Position numbers and translations under genes: made by a program. This document shows positions 36,389 through 44,630 of a stretch of 64,000 bases of DNA, piece by piece. A model generated the notes under the pieces. The model saw nothing but the letters and a program-made list of their open reading frames with translations, ran no database searches and was not told the origin of the DNA. Within the stretch, counting starts at the first letter, position 1. Each line of letters starts with the position of its first letter. Origin of the DNA: Paenibacillus tyrphae (GTDB lineage Bacteria; Bacillota; Bacilli; Paenibacillales; NBRC-103111); NCBI RefSeq assembly GCF_027925525.1, contig NZ_BSDJ01000013.1, positions 62,001 to 126,000 on the forward strand. The letters run 5' to 3'.

Positions 36389-37444
36389 GTGAAGCCATTC
36401 GGTCAATATACGTATCCTGAAATTTCGGCACAGGCGGAGGCGCTGAATGCGGCGCTTGCACAGCTTCAACAGCAGGGAGACTGGGTTCAAAAGCATCTTC
36501 TCGATTCGGAAACGGACGAGACAGTGTTCATCGGCAGCGGCTCATCCTATTATCAAGCACTGGCGATGGCGTCCGTCTACCGGGCGTGGCTGGGCAAAAG
36601 CGCAACGGCGTATCCTTCCTCGGAGGTGTTCCTGTTCCGCGAGCAGACGCTTCCTCCGAACCGCAATTATTTGGTTATCGGCGTATCGAGATCGGGCGAA
36701 TCGACGGAGGTACTGCTGGCGCTGGAAGCCGTGAAGCCTCTCTCTAACGTGAAAGTCGCTGGCATCACCTGCTACGAAGAGAGCAGCATGGCAAAGCTGG
36801 CGGATTGCCTGGTATCCCCGCTCGGGAAAGAAACGAGCACCGTAATGACGAAATCGTTCAGCAGCATGACGTTTTTGATGCATGCGGCGATCGCCAAGGC
36901 GGCGGGCAAGCAGGATCAGTTCGAGCAGCTTGCTTCGGTCGCGCAAACGGACGATCAAGTCGTCAAAGCCGCCGACGCTTTCATTAAGCCTTTGGTCGAC
37001 AAGAACAATTTTCACAAGGTTATTTACCTCGGCATGGGCACGTACTACGGCATCGCGCTGGAAGCAAGCCTGAAAATCAAAGAAATGTCCTACATCTGGA
37101 CGGAAGCATACGGTACGCTGGAGTTCCGCCACGGTCCCAAGTCAATTGTAGAGCCGGGCACGCTTGTCTGCCTGCTGCTGTCCGAGAAAGCGCGCGATTA
37201 CGAGCTGAAGGTCGCCAAGGAAATGCAGGAGTACGGCGCATTCGTGCTGCTCATCACGGCGAAGGCCGGAGAAGATACTGCGTTCGCGGATGCGGTATTC
37301 GAAGTCGGCGGAGCGGAGATGAGCGACGATGCCCGCACGGTGCTTTATTTGCCGGCGCTGCAATATTTGGGCTTCTATACGGCCATGAAACGCAACGTGG
37401 ACCCGGATATGCCCCGCAACCTGACGCAAGTGGTCAAAATTTAG
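36389..37444 (+). CDS. SIS-domain sugar isomerase/deaminase, AgaS-like
   Basis: 351-residue protein with two SIS domains (about 35-180 and 200-340) but no glutaminase domain. Motifs VFIGSGSSYYQALAM, VIGVSRSGESTEVLLAL, GMGTYYGIALEASLKIKEM, EAYGTLEFRHGPKSIVEPG and DPDMPRNLTQVVK are those of AgaS and GlmS-like isomerases. With an aldolase and kinase next in the operon, the likely step is deamination/isomerisation of galactosamine-6-phosphate to tagatose-6-phosphate. It starts at GTG 36389 after AAAGGGG. Confidence 0.82.
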   Translation: MKPFGQYTYPEISAQAEALNAALAQLQQQGDWVQKHLLDSETDETVFIGSGSSYYQALAMASVYRAWLGKSATAYPSSEVFLFREQTLPPNRNYLVIGVSRSGESTEVLLALEAVKPLSNVKVAGITCYEESSMAKLADCLVSPLGKETSTVMTKSFSSMTFLMHAAIAKAAGKQDQFEQLASVAQTDDQVVKAADAFIKPLVDKNNFHKVIYLGMGTYYGIALEASLKIKEMSYIWTEAYGTLEFRHGPKSIVEPGTLVCLLLSEKARDYELKVAKEMQEYGAFVLLITAKAGEDTAFADAVFEVGGAEMSDDARTVLYLPALQYLGFYTAMKRNVDPDMPRNLTQVVKI

Positions 37445-37466
37445 CCGGAAGCGAGATGACATCGAT

Positions 37467-38333
37467 ATGCCATTAGTATCATCCACCTCATTGCTTGAAG
37501 CGGCCCGCGCGGGCGGCTACGGAATCGGCGCATTCAACGTGCATACGCTGGAGATGCTGCAAGCGGTCGTCGACGCCGCGGAAGAAACCGGATCGCCTTT
37601 AATTCTTCAATCGACGGTAGGGACGGTCAAGCATCTCGGTCCCGATTATATTGCGGCGGCAGCTACGGTTGCGGCCAACCGTTCCCGGGTGCCGATTGCG
37701 CTTCATCTGGACCATTGTACGGACTTTGCGACGATCGTGCAGTGCATCCGGGCCGGATACACGTCGGTGATGATCGACGCTTCGATGCTGCCTTTTGAGG
37801 AAAACGTTCGCTTGACGAAGCAAGTCGTCGAAGTGGCGCGCGCCGCCGGCGTCAACGTCGAAGCCGAGCTCGGCAAAGTGGGCGGCGTGGAGGACGATAT
37901 CGTCGTGGCCGAGCACGAAGCGCTGATGGCCGACCCGCAGGAGTGCGCCGAATTCGTCGAGCGGACCGGCGTTCATACGCTGGCGCCTGCGATCGGCACG
38001 GCTCACGGCATTTACAAGGGCGAGCCGAAGATCGATTTCGACCGCATCCGGCGTATTGCCGAGATCGTCTCGGTGCCGCTCGTGCTGCACGGCGGCTCCG
38101 GTATTCCGGAAGAGCAAGTGAAGCGCTGCGTCTCGCTCGGCATGGCCAAAATGAACATCGCCACCGAGATCCGCATCGTCTTCTCCGACGCGATCAAGGC
38201 CGTGTTCGCGGACAATCCGCAGGAGAACGATCCGCGCAAATATATGATTCCGGCCAAGAAAGCCGTAAAGGAAGCGGCGATTGAAAAAATGCGGATGGTC
38301 GGCTGCATCGGCAAAGCCGGAGATCTCCGATGA
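37467..38333 (+). CDS. Class II fructose/tagatose-bisphosphate aldolase
   Basis: 288-residue zinc aldolase. Catalytic Asp and first zinc His are in HLDHCTD; other zinc ligands are the His in GTAHGIYKG and in LVLHGGSGIP. It cleaves tagatose-1,6-bisphosphate, or fructose-1,6-bisphosphate, to dihydroxyacetone phosphate and glyceraldehyde-3-phosphate. The KbaY/GatY-like length and the operon partners favour the tagatose form. Four bases overlap the kinase gene. Confidence 0.85.
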   Translation: MPLVSSTSLLEAARAGGYGIGAFNVHTLEMLQAVVDAAEETGSPLILQSTVGTVKHLGPDYIAAAATVAANRSRVPIALHLDHCTDFATIVQCIRAGYTSVMIDASMLPFEENVRLTKQVVEVARAAGVNVEAELGKVGGVEDDIVVAEHEALMADPQECAEFVERTGVHTLAPAIGTAHGIYKGEPKIDFDRIRRIAEIVSVPLVLHGGSGIPEEQVKRCVSLGMAKMNIATEIRIVFSDAIKAVFADNPQENDPRKYMIPAKKAVKEAAIEKMRMVGCIGKAGDLR

Positions 38334-39259
38334 TCGTTACCGTCACCTTGAATGCGGCCATCGATAAGACATATCATTTGCCTGCGTTGGCCGCAGGTCA
38401 AGTCTCACGGGTAGATCGCGTGTACGCGGAGCCGGGAGGCAAAGGGATCAATGTCGCCCGCGTCATCGCGCTGCAAGGCGTTCCCGTGCTCGCGACCGGA
38501 TTTGCCGGCGGCAGCAACGGTGATTTTATTGAACGCAGATTGACGCGGCAGGGCATTGCGCACGACTTCGTGAAGATCGAAGGCGAATCCCGCATCTGTC
38601 TGAACATCATGGATCAAGACGGCGTCTCAACGGAACTGCTGGAGCCGGGACCGACGATTGCCGGGCAGGAGATGGAGGCTATGCGGCAAAAGCTTGCGCA
38701 GCTTGCTGCGCGGGCGAAGGTCGTCGCTTTCAGCGGCTCGCTTCCGGCCGGCGTGCCAAAGTCCTTTTATGCGGAATTGATCGGGATTGTTCAAAGGCAG
38801 GGCGCCGTCGTATTTTTGGATACGAGCGGGGAAGCATTGATGCGGGGGGCGGAAGCAAAGCCTTACTTCATCAAGCCGAATGAGGATGAAGTCGCCCAAT
38901 GGCTCGGCCATTCGATCGAGGATGAAAACGCGCTAAAGCAAGGCCTGCTGCGGCTGAACGAGACCGGCATTCCTTGCATCAGCATATCGATGGGAGCGCA
39001 AGGCTCGTTGGCCGCTTTTCACGGCGTTTGCTACCGGGTACGCGCCCCGAAGGTCGACGCGGTGAATGCGGTGGGCAGCGGAGACGCTTACGTGGCAGGG
39101 ATGGCGATCGGCACGGCTCAAGGGCTACCCGTCGAGGAGTGCCTCAGACTGGCGACCGCTTCCGGGACGGCGAACGCGTTGACGGCCCGAGCGGGCTACG
39201 TCGAACCGGAGGACGTCAAGCGGCTGCTGGGCGAAGTCGTCGTCGAACGGATCGGGTAG
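38330..39259 (+). CDS. Tagatose-6-phosphate / 1-phosphofructo-kinase family (LacC/FruK)
   Basis: 309-residue PfkB kinase. It opens MIVTVTLNAAIDKTYHLP, has the family-1 signature EPGGKGINVARV and signature 2 VNAVGSGDAYVAGMAIG. In this operon it would make tagatose-1,6-bisphosphate for the aldolase. The ATGA overlap with the preceding gene shows coupling. No PTS genes, AgaA deacetylase or dedicated importer follow, so the sugar phosphate must come from elsewhere. Confidence 0.85.
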   Translation: MIVTVTLNAAIDKTYHLPALAAGQVSRVDRVYAEPGGKGINVARVIALQGVPVLATGFAGGSNGDFIERRLTRQGIAHDFVKIEGESRICLNIMDQDGVSTELLEPGPTIAGQEMEAMRQKLAQLAARAKVVAFSGSLPAGVPKSFYAELIGIVQRQGAVVFLDTSGEALMRGAEAKPYFIKPNEDEVAQWLGHSIEDENALKQGLLRLNETGIPCISISMGAQGSLAAFHGVCYRVRAPKVDAVNAVGSGDAYVAGMAIGTAQGLPVEECLRLATASGTANALTARAGYVEPEDVKRLLGEVVVERIG

Positions 39260-39319
39260 CGCAACTATAAAAAAGGCAGAACCGACATCTGTCGGCCTGC
39301 CCGCAGTTCTATTATTCGC

Positions 39320-39346
39320 GGGAGTCACTTTGTGGCTCCCTTTTTT
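39320..39346 (+). terminator. Terminator of the aga-like operon
   Basis: GGGAGtCAC (39320-39328)/GTGgCTCCC (39332-39340) with a central T-G pair, then TTTTTT. Confidence 0.85.
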
Positions 39347-39373
39347 GCATGGACTTGCAAGGATGAAAGCCCG

Positions 39374-40459
39374 TTACTTCGAGGCGGAAGAAAGCTGGTC
39401 CAGCCAGTAAATCCCTGTCGGCTGCCGATCTTTATCCGCCACCTCGACCAGACTGACGCTAGAGCTGTGGGCTAGGCTTCTCAGCGAGTCGCCGCTGGCC
39501 CGGCCTTCAATTTCGATGATGTGAAATTTAGTGAATCCGGGATGCTTTTCGAGCAGCGACAAATCTTTCAGATCGTCGCCAAACCAGATAACCGTAAATT
39601 CCTCCCCGTCCGCCGTTTCTCCGATTGCATAAACCTGGGAAATGTTTAGCTTATACAGCTCAGCCAGTTTTTTCGGATCCGTGACGGTGGATTTCTTAAA
39701 GGTAGCGGCAAACGGCCATATGCTTTGCTCCGACAGGATGTCCACCCGCTCTGCAGCGGCCTTCCGGTATTGCTCCAACGTTTCCTTGGAGTAAATGCCC
39801 GTATATTCGCCCTTTACTTTTTTAATGTTTTTTTCATCTGCATGCGATGGGAAAGAAACTTTGAAATCGGCCGGAGCCGCTTTGAAATTCGGGTTCGTCT
39901 CATTGACCTGCTTCCACTCTATGCGGGCGAGCTGATCCTTGGTATCGGACAAATCGTTGATCGTGCCTCCGGGCTGGCCGAATCTTTGCAGCGTGTGCAG
40001 GGTCAGGCTCGGTTTATCGTTGCCATCTCGGGAGCTCCACCCTGTGTACAAGGTGTACGATTTGTCCGGATTCAGCCGGTCTCCGCCCAGAATCGATACG
40101 ATGACTTCGTCTCCCGCATCTTCTCCTCCGGTATTCAGATCGACCTTGACTCCGGGCAGATTGGTCATAATGACCTTGGGCTTCAAAGCATCGGAGGCAT
40201 CCGTCTGAAAGGCCAGAGCAGGAATGTTGCGTAAAATGCCCTGTCTTTGAAACGCTTGAATCTGTTCTTTGGTCCACTCGGCGCGAACCTTTGTCGTCAT
40301 GAAGTCTTTCCCGACTTTATAAGCTTCCAATTTTGCTTTGGCCGGCAAATCCGCGTTCGCCGCTTTGGAATTCGTAAATTCGCTCTCGTAAGCAAAGGCC
40401 CCGGTGCATAAGAAAAGCTGCATAGCCAATGCCGCCGTAACTACGGTTCGTTTCTTCAT
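39374..40459 (-). CDS. Secreted protein of unknown function (361 aa)
   Basis: A signal peptide of about 23 residues (MKKRTVVTAALAMQLFLCTGAFA) is followed by a hydrophilic, Lys/Asp-rich protein without recognised domains, repeats or a cell-wall anchor. The middle part mentions no catalytic motif I can name; the C-terminal half has KLNISQVYAIGETADGEEFTVIWFGDDL, a pattern that looks like a small beta-rich domain. GGAGG precedes the ATG. No operon partner. I do not recognise the family. Confidence 0.75.
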   Translation of the reverse strand: MKKRTVVTAALAMQLFLCTGAFAYESEFTNSKAANADLPAKAKLEAYKVGKDFMTTKVRAEWTKEQIQAFQRQGILRNIPALAFQTDASDALKPKVIMTNLPGVKVDLNTGGEDAGDEVIVSILGGDRLNPDKSYTLYTGWSSRDGNDKPSLTLHTLQRFGQPGGTINDLSDTKDQLARIEWKQVNETNPNFKAAPADFKVSFPSHADEKNIKKVKGEYTGIYSKETLEQYRKAAAERVDILSEQSIWPFAATFKKSTVTDPKKLAELYKLNISQVYAIGETADGEEFTVIWFGDDLKDLSLLEKHPGFTKFHIIEIEGRASGDSLRSLAHSSSVSLVEVADKDRQPTGIYWLDQLSSASK

Positions 40460-40704
40460 CTTTCTTTGAATGCCTCCTCGAATTTTGCTTTTCGCTCATG
40501 GAAAAAAGACCATGAACTGCCAACTCACTTCTTCTAAGACGCAGCAGATCTTCAAAAAGTTTCAAGCTTTATGCTTATTTTTGTAAAATTTCCATGATGC
40601 CATCGGAAGATATGCGTACTTCTCCGTAACAAACGATGAGCCAATTCCGCTCCCGGGGCCTATAGTCAGGATATACCCGTAACGCTGACAGGAGGCGGTT
40701 ACTC

Positions 40705-41436
40705 ATGAGTTTGTTAACCCAAGAAGAGGTTTCGTTTTATGCCGAGAACGGCTATCTGCTTCATCACAAGCAATTGTTTTCTAAAGAAAAGCTGGAGGAG
40801 CTGACATCCATATTCGAGGAGCAGTTGGCGCAAAAGGGGAGCAAGCTGTCCGACGAGCTGGATACGCCGCATTTTCGCGAAGAGCGGCTGCTGAAGTTTT
40901 TGCTTGCAGATGAGGTGCTGGACCTGGTGGAGCCGCTGATCGGTCCGAATATCGGGCTGTGGTCCAGCCATTTTATATGCAAGGATGCGTATACCGGCCG
41001 GGCGACGCCGTGGCATGAAGATTCGGCGTATTGGAATGGGCGGCTCAGCGGCTACGACAAAATCGTCACCGTCTGGCTGGCCATCGACCGCAGCAACCGC
41101 GACAATGGCTGCATGCGGGTTATTCCCGGCACGCACCGGAACGGATTTTCCGAGTACGAGCCGGTGGACGGCGGACGGAACTTGTTTCCGACACAAATTA
41201 AACAGATCGACGACCGAAATGCAGTATACTTCGAGCTGGAACGGGGCGAATGCTCGCTGCACGATTCGCGGATTATTCACGGCGCTGCCCCGAATACGAG
41301 CCCGTATCGCCGCTGCGGCTATACGATGCGTTATTTTTCCACGGAATTGAAGGTGCTGCCCGAGAAAAATCCGAATTTCAAAATATGGCTGGCGCGCGGC
41401 AAAGACATCGCAGGCAACCCGTTCGTTCCTGTATAA
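40705..41436 (+). CDS. Phytanoyl-CoA dioxygenase (PhyH) family protein
   Basis: 243-residue Fe(II)/2-oxoglutarate oxygenase. The facial triad is visible as His-x-Asp in TPWHEDSAYW and the distal His in RIIHGAAPN, with the 2-oxoglutarate Arg in YRRCGYTMRYF. Family members hydroxylate diverse small molecules; the substrate cannot be told. AGGAGG lies about 9 nt before the ATG. It is followed after 37 bp by an AraC regulator that probably controls it. The pair resembles sugar- or opine-responsive PhyH/AraC units common in Paenibacillus. Confidence 0.85.
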   Translation: MSLLTQEEVSFYAENGYLLHHKQLFSKEKLEELTSIFEEQLAQKGSKLSDELDTPHFREERLLKFLLADEVLDLVEPLIGPNIGLWSSHFICKDAYTGRATPWHEDSAYWNGRLSGYDKIVTVWLAIDRSNRDNGCMRVIPGTHRNGFSEYEPVDGGRNLFPTQIKQIDDRNAVYFELERGECSLHDSRIIHGAAPNTSPYRRCGYTMRYFSTELKVLPEKNPNFKIWLARGKDIAGNPFVPV

Positions 41437-41473
41437 TGATACTGTAAATTAAATGTAAAGCGGGAGGGCCATC

Positions 41474-42331
41474 ATGGGACCCAAACAACCGGAGCGGTTG
41501 CGGAGTGTGCACTATGTGGCGCCGAACGCTCCTTTTCATGTTTATCGTCAATCGGTTGCGGGACGCGTCGACCTGCATTGGCACGAATTTTACGAGCTGT
41601 GCTTCGTCCGGTCCGGTCGCGGAACCAACATCGTGAACGGAGAGCCGCACGGACTTGAACCCGGCAGTATGTTTCTGCTGACGCCCGCAGACTTTCATGA
41701 AATCGAGCTTCCTCCAGGAGAAACGATGGAAATTCTCAACCTCGTTTTTCTGGAGGAAGTGTTGACGGACGAACTGCGCGAGCTGCTGTTTCCCGGAGAT
41801 CTGAAGCTGCAGGCAAGGCTCGGCGCTGCGGAGAGAAGCGGCATGCAGGCGGAATTTGATCGGGTCTTTGACGAATTCAACGATCCGCGGCCGGGCGGAA
41901 GCTTGATGATTAAAGCGACGCTGGCGCGCATGCTGGTCGGGCTTGTGCGGCAGTGCCGGCAGGATTGCAGGCCGTCGGATCCCGGCATTCGGGAGGCTTT
42001 ACGATCGGCGCACCCGGGCATGCAGAGAGCGCTCATGTACGTTCACCATCATTTTCGGGAAGCGCTGACGCTGGAGGAGGCCGCCCGGCAAGCGAAGCTG
42101 ACGCCCAATTATTTCAGCCATACGTTCCGAAAACTGAGCGGTATTCCGTTTCAGAGCTATCTGCAGGAGCTGCGTCTGACGTTTGCCAAGTCGCTGCTGG
42201 CCGCAAGCGACCTGCCGGTGACGGAAGTGTGCCACGCTTCCGGCTTTAACACGCTGACGCATTTCGAACGGGCTTTCAAGAAAAGGTTCGGTTGCCCGCC
42301 CTCCGGCTTGCGCAAAGGCAGCCTGCATTGA
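41474..42331 (+). CDS. AraC-family transcriptional regulator
   Basis: 285-residue regulator with a cupin sensor (DLHWHEFYELCFVRSGRGTN; GSMFLLTPADFHEIELP) and C-terminal double helix-turn-helix (LTLEEAARQAKLTPNYFSHTFRKLSG; PVTEVCHASGFNTLTHFERAFKKRFG). GGGAGG precedes the ATG. Its position behind the PhyH gene suggests one operon and a shared ligand. Confidence 0.88.
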   Translation: MGPKQPERLRSVHYVAPNAPFHVYRQSVAGRVDLHWHEFYELCFVRSGRGTNIVNGEPHGLEPGSMFLLTPADFHEIELPPGETMEILNLVFLEEVLTDELRELLFPGDLKLQARLGAAERSGMQAEFDRVFDEFNDPRPGGSLMIKATLARMLVGLVRQCRQDCRPSDPGIREALRSAHPGMQRALMYVHHHFREALTLEEAARQAKLTPNYFSHTFRKLSGIPFQSYLQELRLTFAKSLLAASDLPVTEVCHASGFNTLTHFERAFKKRFGCPPSGLRKGSLH

Positions 42332-42391
42332 CGCTCGCTGCGATGTTTTGCAAATAAAACAAACGTCTAAATGAATTCTAACATTTATCTA

Positions 42392-42415
42392 ATAATGATC
42401 TGATACCATCATTAT
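42392..42415. promoter_or_regulatory. Inverted repeat upstream of fnr
   Basis: ATAATGAT-N8-ATCATTAT, perfect 8-bp arms, 40 bp before the fnr start. The TGATAATGAT half resembles a Fur-type half-site, but the spacing is not that of a classical Fur box. No TGTGA-type Fnr box was seen. Confidence 0.45.
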
Positions 42416-42455
42416 CATAAGGAGCCGGGAGATTTCCTGGATAAGGATGGTGTAT

Positions 42456-43178
42456 ATGGGAACCGCTAATCGAACGACGCCGGAAGCCGCTCATCATATT
42501 CCGCAGTTTTTATCGGATGAAAACATGGAACGGCTGTCGCAAATCATGTACCCGAAAAAAGCGGCGGCGGGCGATTATTTATTTTGGGAAGGGGATACGT
42601 CGGACAGGCTGTATTATGTTCAAAAGGGTACGGTGAAGCTGAGCAAATCGACGGAGGACGGCAAAGCGTTCATTCTCCAAGTGGCGCAGCCTGGCGATCT
42701 GTTCGGCGAGTTCGGAAGCTGTGAACCGCAGTCTTACGGCTATGACGGCATTGTGATGGAAGATGCGTCGCTTGGCATCATTCTGATCAAAGACTTGGAA
42801 GTCCTCATCTGGAAGCACGGCGATATGGCGCTGCAGCTCCTGAAATGGATGAGTCAGATGCAGCGATTCATGCAGTCCAAATTCCGGGATTTGCTGCTGT
42901 TCGGCAAGAACGGCGCGCTCGCCTCCACCTTGATCCGCTTAACCAACTCTTATGGCGAAAAGGATGAACGGGGAATTCGCATCACGATCAAGTTGACGCA
43001 TACCGATCTGGCGAGCATGATCGGTTCGACCCGGGAGGTAGTCAACCGGATGCTTAGCGAATATAAAGCAGCCGGGGCTATCGAATCGGAAAACGGAAGA
43101 TTCGTGGTCACGAATCTGTCCTTCTTTCAGGCGATGGTCCGCTGTGCCGAGTGTCCGCTTGACGTATGCCGGATCTGA
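42456..43178 (+). CDS. fnr: Fnr-type oxygen-sensing regulator (Crp/Fnr family)
   Basis: 240 residues: cyclic-nucleotide-binding-like beta barrel (about 18-125), long dimer helix, Crp-type winged helix (about 165-225; HTDLASMIGSTREVVNRMLSEY). The C-terminus CAECPLDVCRI gives Cys230, Cys233 and Cys238, exactly the Cx2Cx4C spacing that holds the [4Fe-4S] cluster of B. subtilis Fnr, which uses an Asp as fourth ligand; Asp145 in KFRDLL is a candidate. So it should activate anaerobic genes when oxygen is low. The start is taken at 42456, 8 nt after AAGGA; the ATG at 42447 overlaps that site. Confidence 0.88.
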   Translation: MGTANRTTPEAAHHIPQFLSDENMERLSQIMYPKKAAAGDYLFWEGDTSDRLYYVQKGTVKLSKSTEDGKAFILQVAQPGDLFGEFGSCEPQSYGYDGIVMEDASLGIILIKDLEVLIWKHGDMALQLLKWMSQMQRFMQSKFRDLLLFGKNGALASTLIRLTNSYGEKDERGIRITIKLTHTDLASMIGSTREVVNRMLSEYKAAGAIESENGRFVVTNLSFFQAMVRCAECPLDVCRI

Positions 43179-43278
43179 CGGACGCCGGGAAACGGTCTAA
43201 ACGGGCGAATAGGCAGCTTGCGCGTTGGAGCACACTAAAACGGCGTGTGACTTCATCACGAAAGAGTAAGGATGATGG

Positions 43279-43785
43279 ATGTTGAGAATATCCCTTTTTC
43301 TCCTGATGCTTTTGTTCGGCGCCTGGCCGGCAGGAAGCGCACTGGGAGCGGCCCCGGCATCTTCCACGGGGACGTCGCCCCCGCCCGGTTTAGAGGAAGA
43401 AGGCGTATATCTGCTGATCGATAAATCGGAGAACCGGCTGACCGTCATCGTGAACGGGAGGGCGGCCTACAGCTTTGCCGTTGCGACGGGACGGACGAAG
43501 AGCTTGACGCCGACAGGGACGTTCCATATTGTGACCAAAATCGTGAAGCCGTGGTACGTGCGGAAGCAAATTCCCGGAGGGGACCCGCGGAATCCGCTGG
43601 GGACGCGTTGGATGGGAATCAACGTCCCGGGTTCCGGAGGGTATCAATACGGCATTCACGGAACGAACCGGCCGTACTCAATCGGAAGCAACGCTTCGTC
43701 GGGCTGCGTCCGCATGCACAATAGAGACGTTGAATGGCTGTACCGTCACATCCCGCTCGGTACGGCGGTCATCATACGGGATTGA
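43279..43785 (+). CDS. L,D-transpeptidase (YkuD family), secreted
   Basis: 168 residues: signal peptide (about 1-24), short Ser/Pro linker, YkuD catalytic domain. The active-site motif HGTNRPYSIGSNASSGCVRM has the nucleophile Cys143 and its His. There is no LysM domain. Such enzymes make 3-3 cross-links in peptidoglycan, often in the spore or stressed wall. AAGGA lies 6 nt before the ATG. Confidence 0.9.
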   Translation: MLRISLFLLMLLFGAWPAGSALGAAPASSTGTSPPPGLEEEGVYLLIDKSENRLTVIVNGRAAYSFAVATGRTKSLTPTGTFHIVTKIVKPWYVRKQIPGGDPRNPLGTRWMGINVPGSGGYQYGIHGTNRPYSIGSNASSGCVRMHNRDVEWLYRHIPLGTAVIIRD

Positions 43786-43856
43786 CGGGCTTGCCCAACT
43801 TTTTTTAAAAAGGATTGCATAAAAACGTCGTGGCCGGTACATGCTATAATCAACGG

Positions 43857-44073
43857 TGAAAAGAGAGGTGTGGTTCCGTTGAACAGTTCAACGAGAAATA
43901 CCGGGGAAGTTGCTTCCGAATCGAGATAGAAGCGGAGGGATGTGCCAAAGACACGTTAGAGTAGTACACGTACTGCGATCGTGAATAAGGTAAGACCCGA
44001 GCTTTAAACGAGGTTCAAGGCAAAATACCAAAATCATTCACCGTTGGAAAGGACTCCGCAAGGGGTCCTTTTT
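43857..44073 (+). ncRNA. Structured RNA candidate, unclassified
   Basis: An extended -10 promoter TGC-TATAAT (43845-43850) is followed by about 215 nt without a clear gene and a terminator GGACTCC-gcaa-GGGGTCC-TTTTT (44051-44073). In between are hairpins GTTGAA/TTCAAC (near 43880-43894) and GGAAG/CTTCC (near 43906-43918), and CAACGGTGAA (43851-43860) complements TTCACCGTTG (44037-44046). The 5' arm of that last pair partly precedes the expected start, so it may pair only in part. A 16-codon TTG frame (43879 on, after AGAGAGGTG) is also possible. It matches no riboswitch, 6S, tmRNA or SRP core that I know. Confidence 0.45.
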
Positions 44074-44237
44074 CCTGTTTCCCGTCCGATAGAAACGTGG
44101 ATTTTTTGCAGCGCTCCATTGTTGTCCGTTTCCTCGGCAGCTGCGTTTGCATTTACTAAAGCAGAAACAAAAAATAACATCTGACGGCTAACCGCCAACG
44201 GCCGCGCAGACATACCGCCCTCCTGACATGACAAAAA

Positions 44238-44270
44238 GCTTCCAGCCCTTACGGTGCAGGAAGTTTTTTG
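44238..44270. terminator. Hairpin terminator
   Basis: CTTCC...GGAAG stem with inner GC pairs, flanked by AAAAA before and TTTTTT after (44265-44270). It lies at the end of the small minus-strand membrane gene and may be bidirectional. Between 44074 and 44237 I see no supported gene. Confidence 0.6.
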
Positions 44271-44309
44271 TCATCCCGTCTGCCCGGGAATCCGGCTGAA
44301 GGACTTGCG

Positions 44310-44474
44310 CTATACCTTCGTCCGCCGGCCTATCAGCAGCGTGACTACGAACAAAATCAGAAAGATAATGAACAATACTTTGGCGACTCCCGCCGCTGCG
44401 CTGGCGATGCCGAAAAATCCGAAAATACCGGCGATCACGGCGACGAGGAGAAAAACTAACGACCAGTATAACAT
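44310..44474 (-). CDS. Small membrane protein, DUF1328/UPF0391 family
   Basis: 54 residues: MLYWSLVFLLVAVIAGIFGF starts two hydrophobic helices joined by GIASAAAGVAKV, ending LLIGRRTKV. Length and pattern match the UPF0391 (YtjA) family, of unknown, often stress-linked role. GGAGG lies 9 nt before the ATG at complement 44474; a longer upstream frame has no site. Confidence 0.85.
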   Translation of the reverse strand: MLYWSLVFLLVAVIAGIFGFFGIASAAAGVAKVLFIIFLILFVVTLLIGRRTKV

Positions 44475-44630
44475 GGATGTTCGCCTCCTTTGTCCAGCGG
44501 ACCGTAAGTCCGTTTCTCGTTTCATGCTTCCTTACCCGGCTCGTCTCCGCCTGAATCAGCGCCGGTTTCAGGCCGCAGGGGAAAAGGTTAATGAGGAAAC
44601 AAGAACGTTTGCCAGAATGGAGGAAGCTTT

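Noticed and set aside
43857-44073. Mg2+ (M-box) or lysine riboswitch for the CorA-like gene
   Set aside because: The conserved M-box and lysine-box cores are not present. The unit ends in its own terminator well before the CorA-like gene, with a minus-strand gene between.
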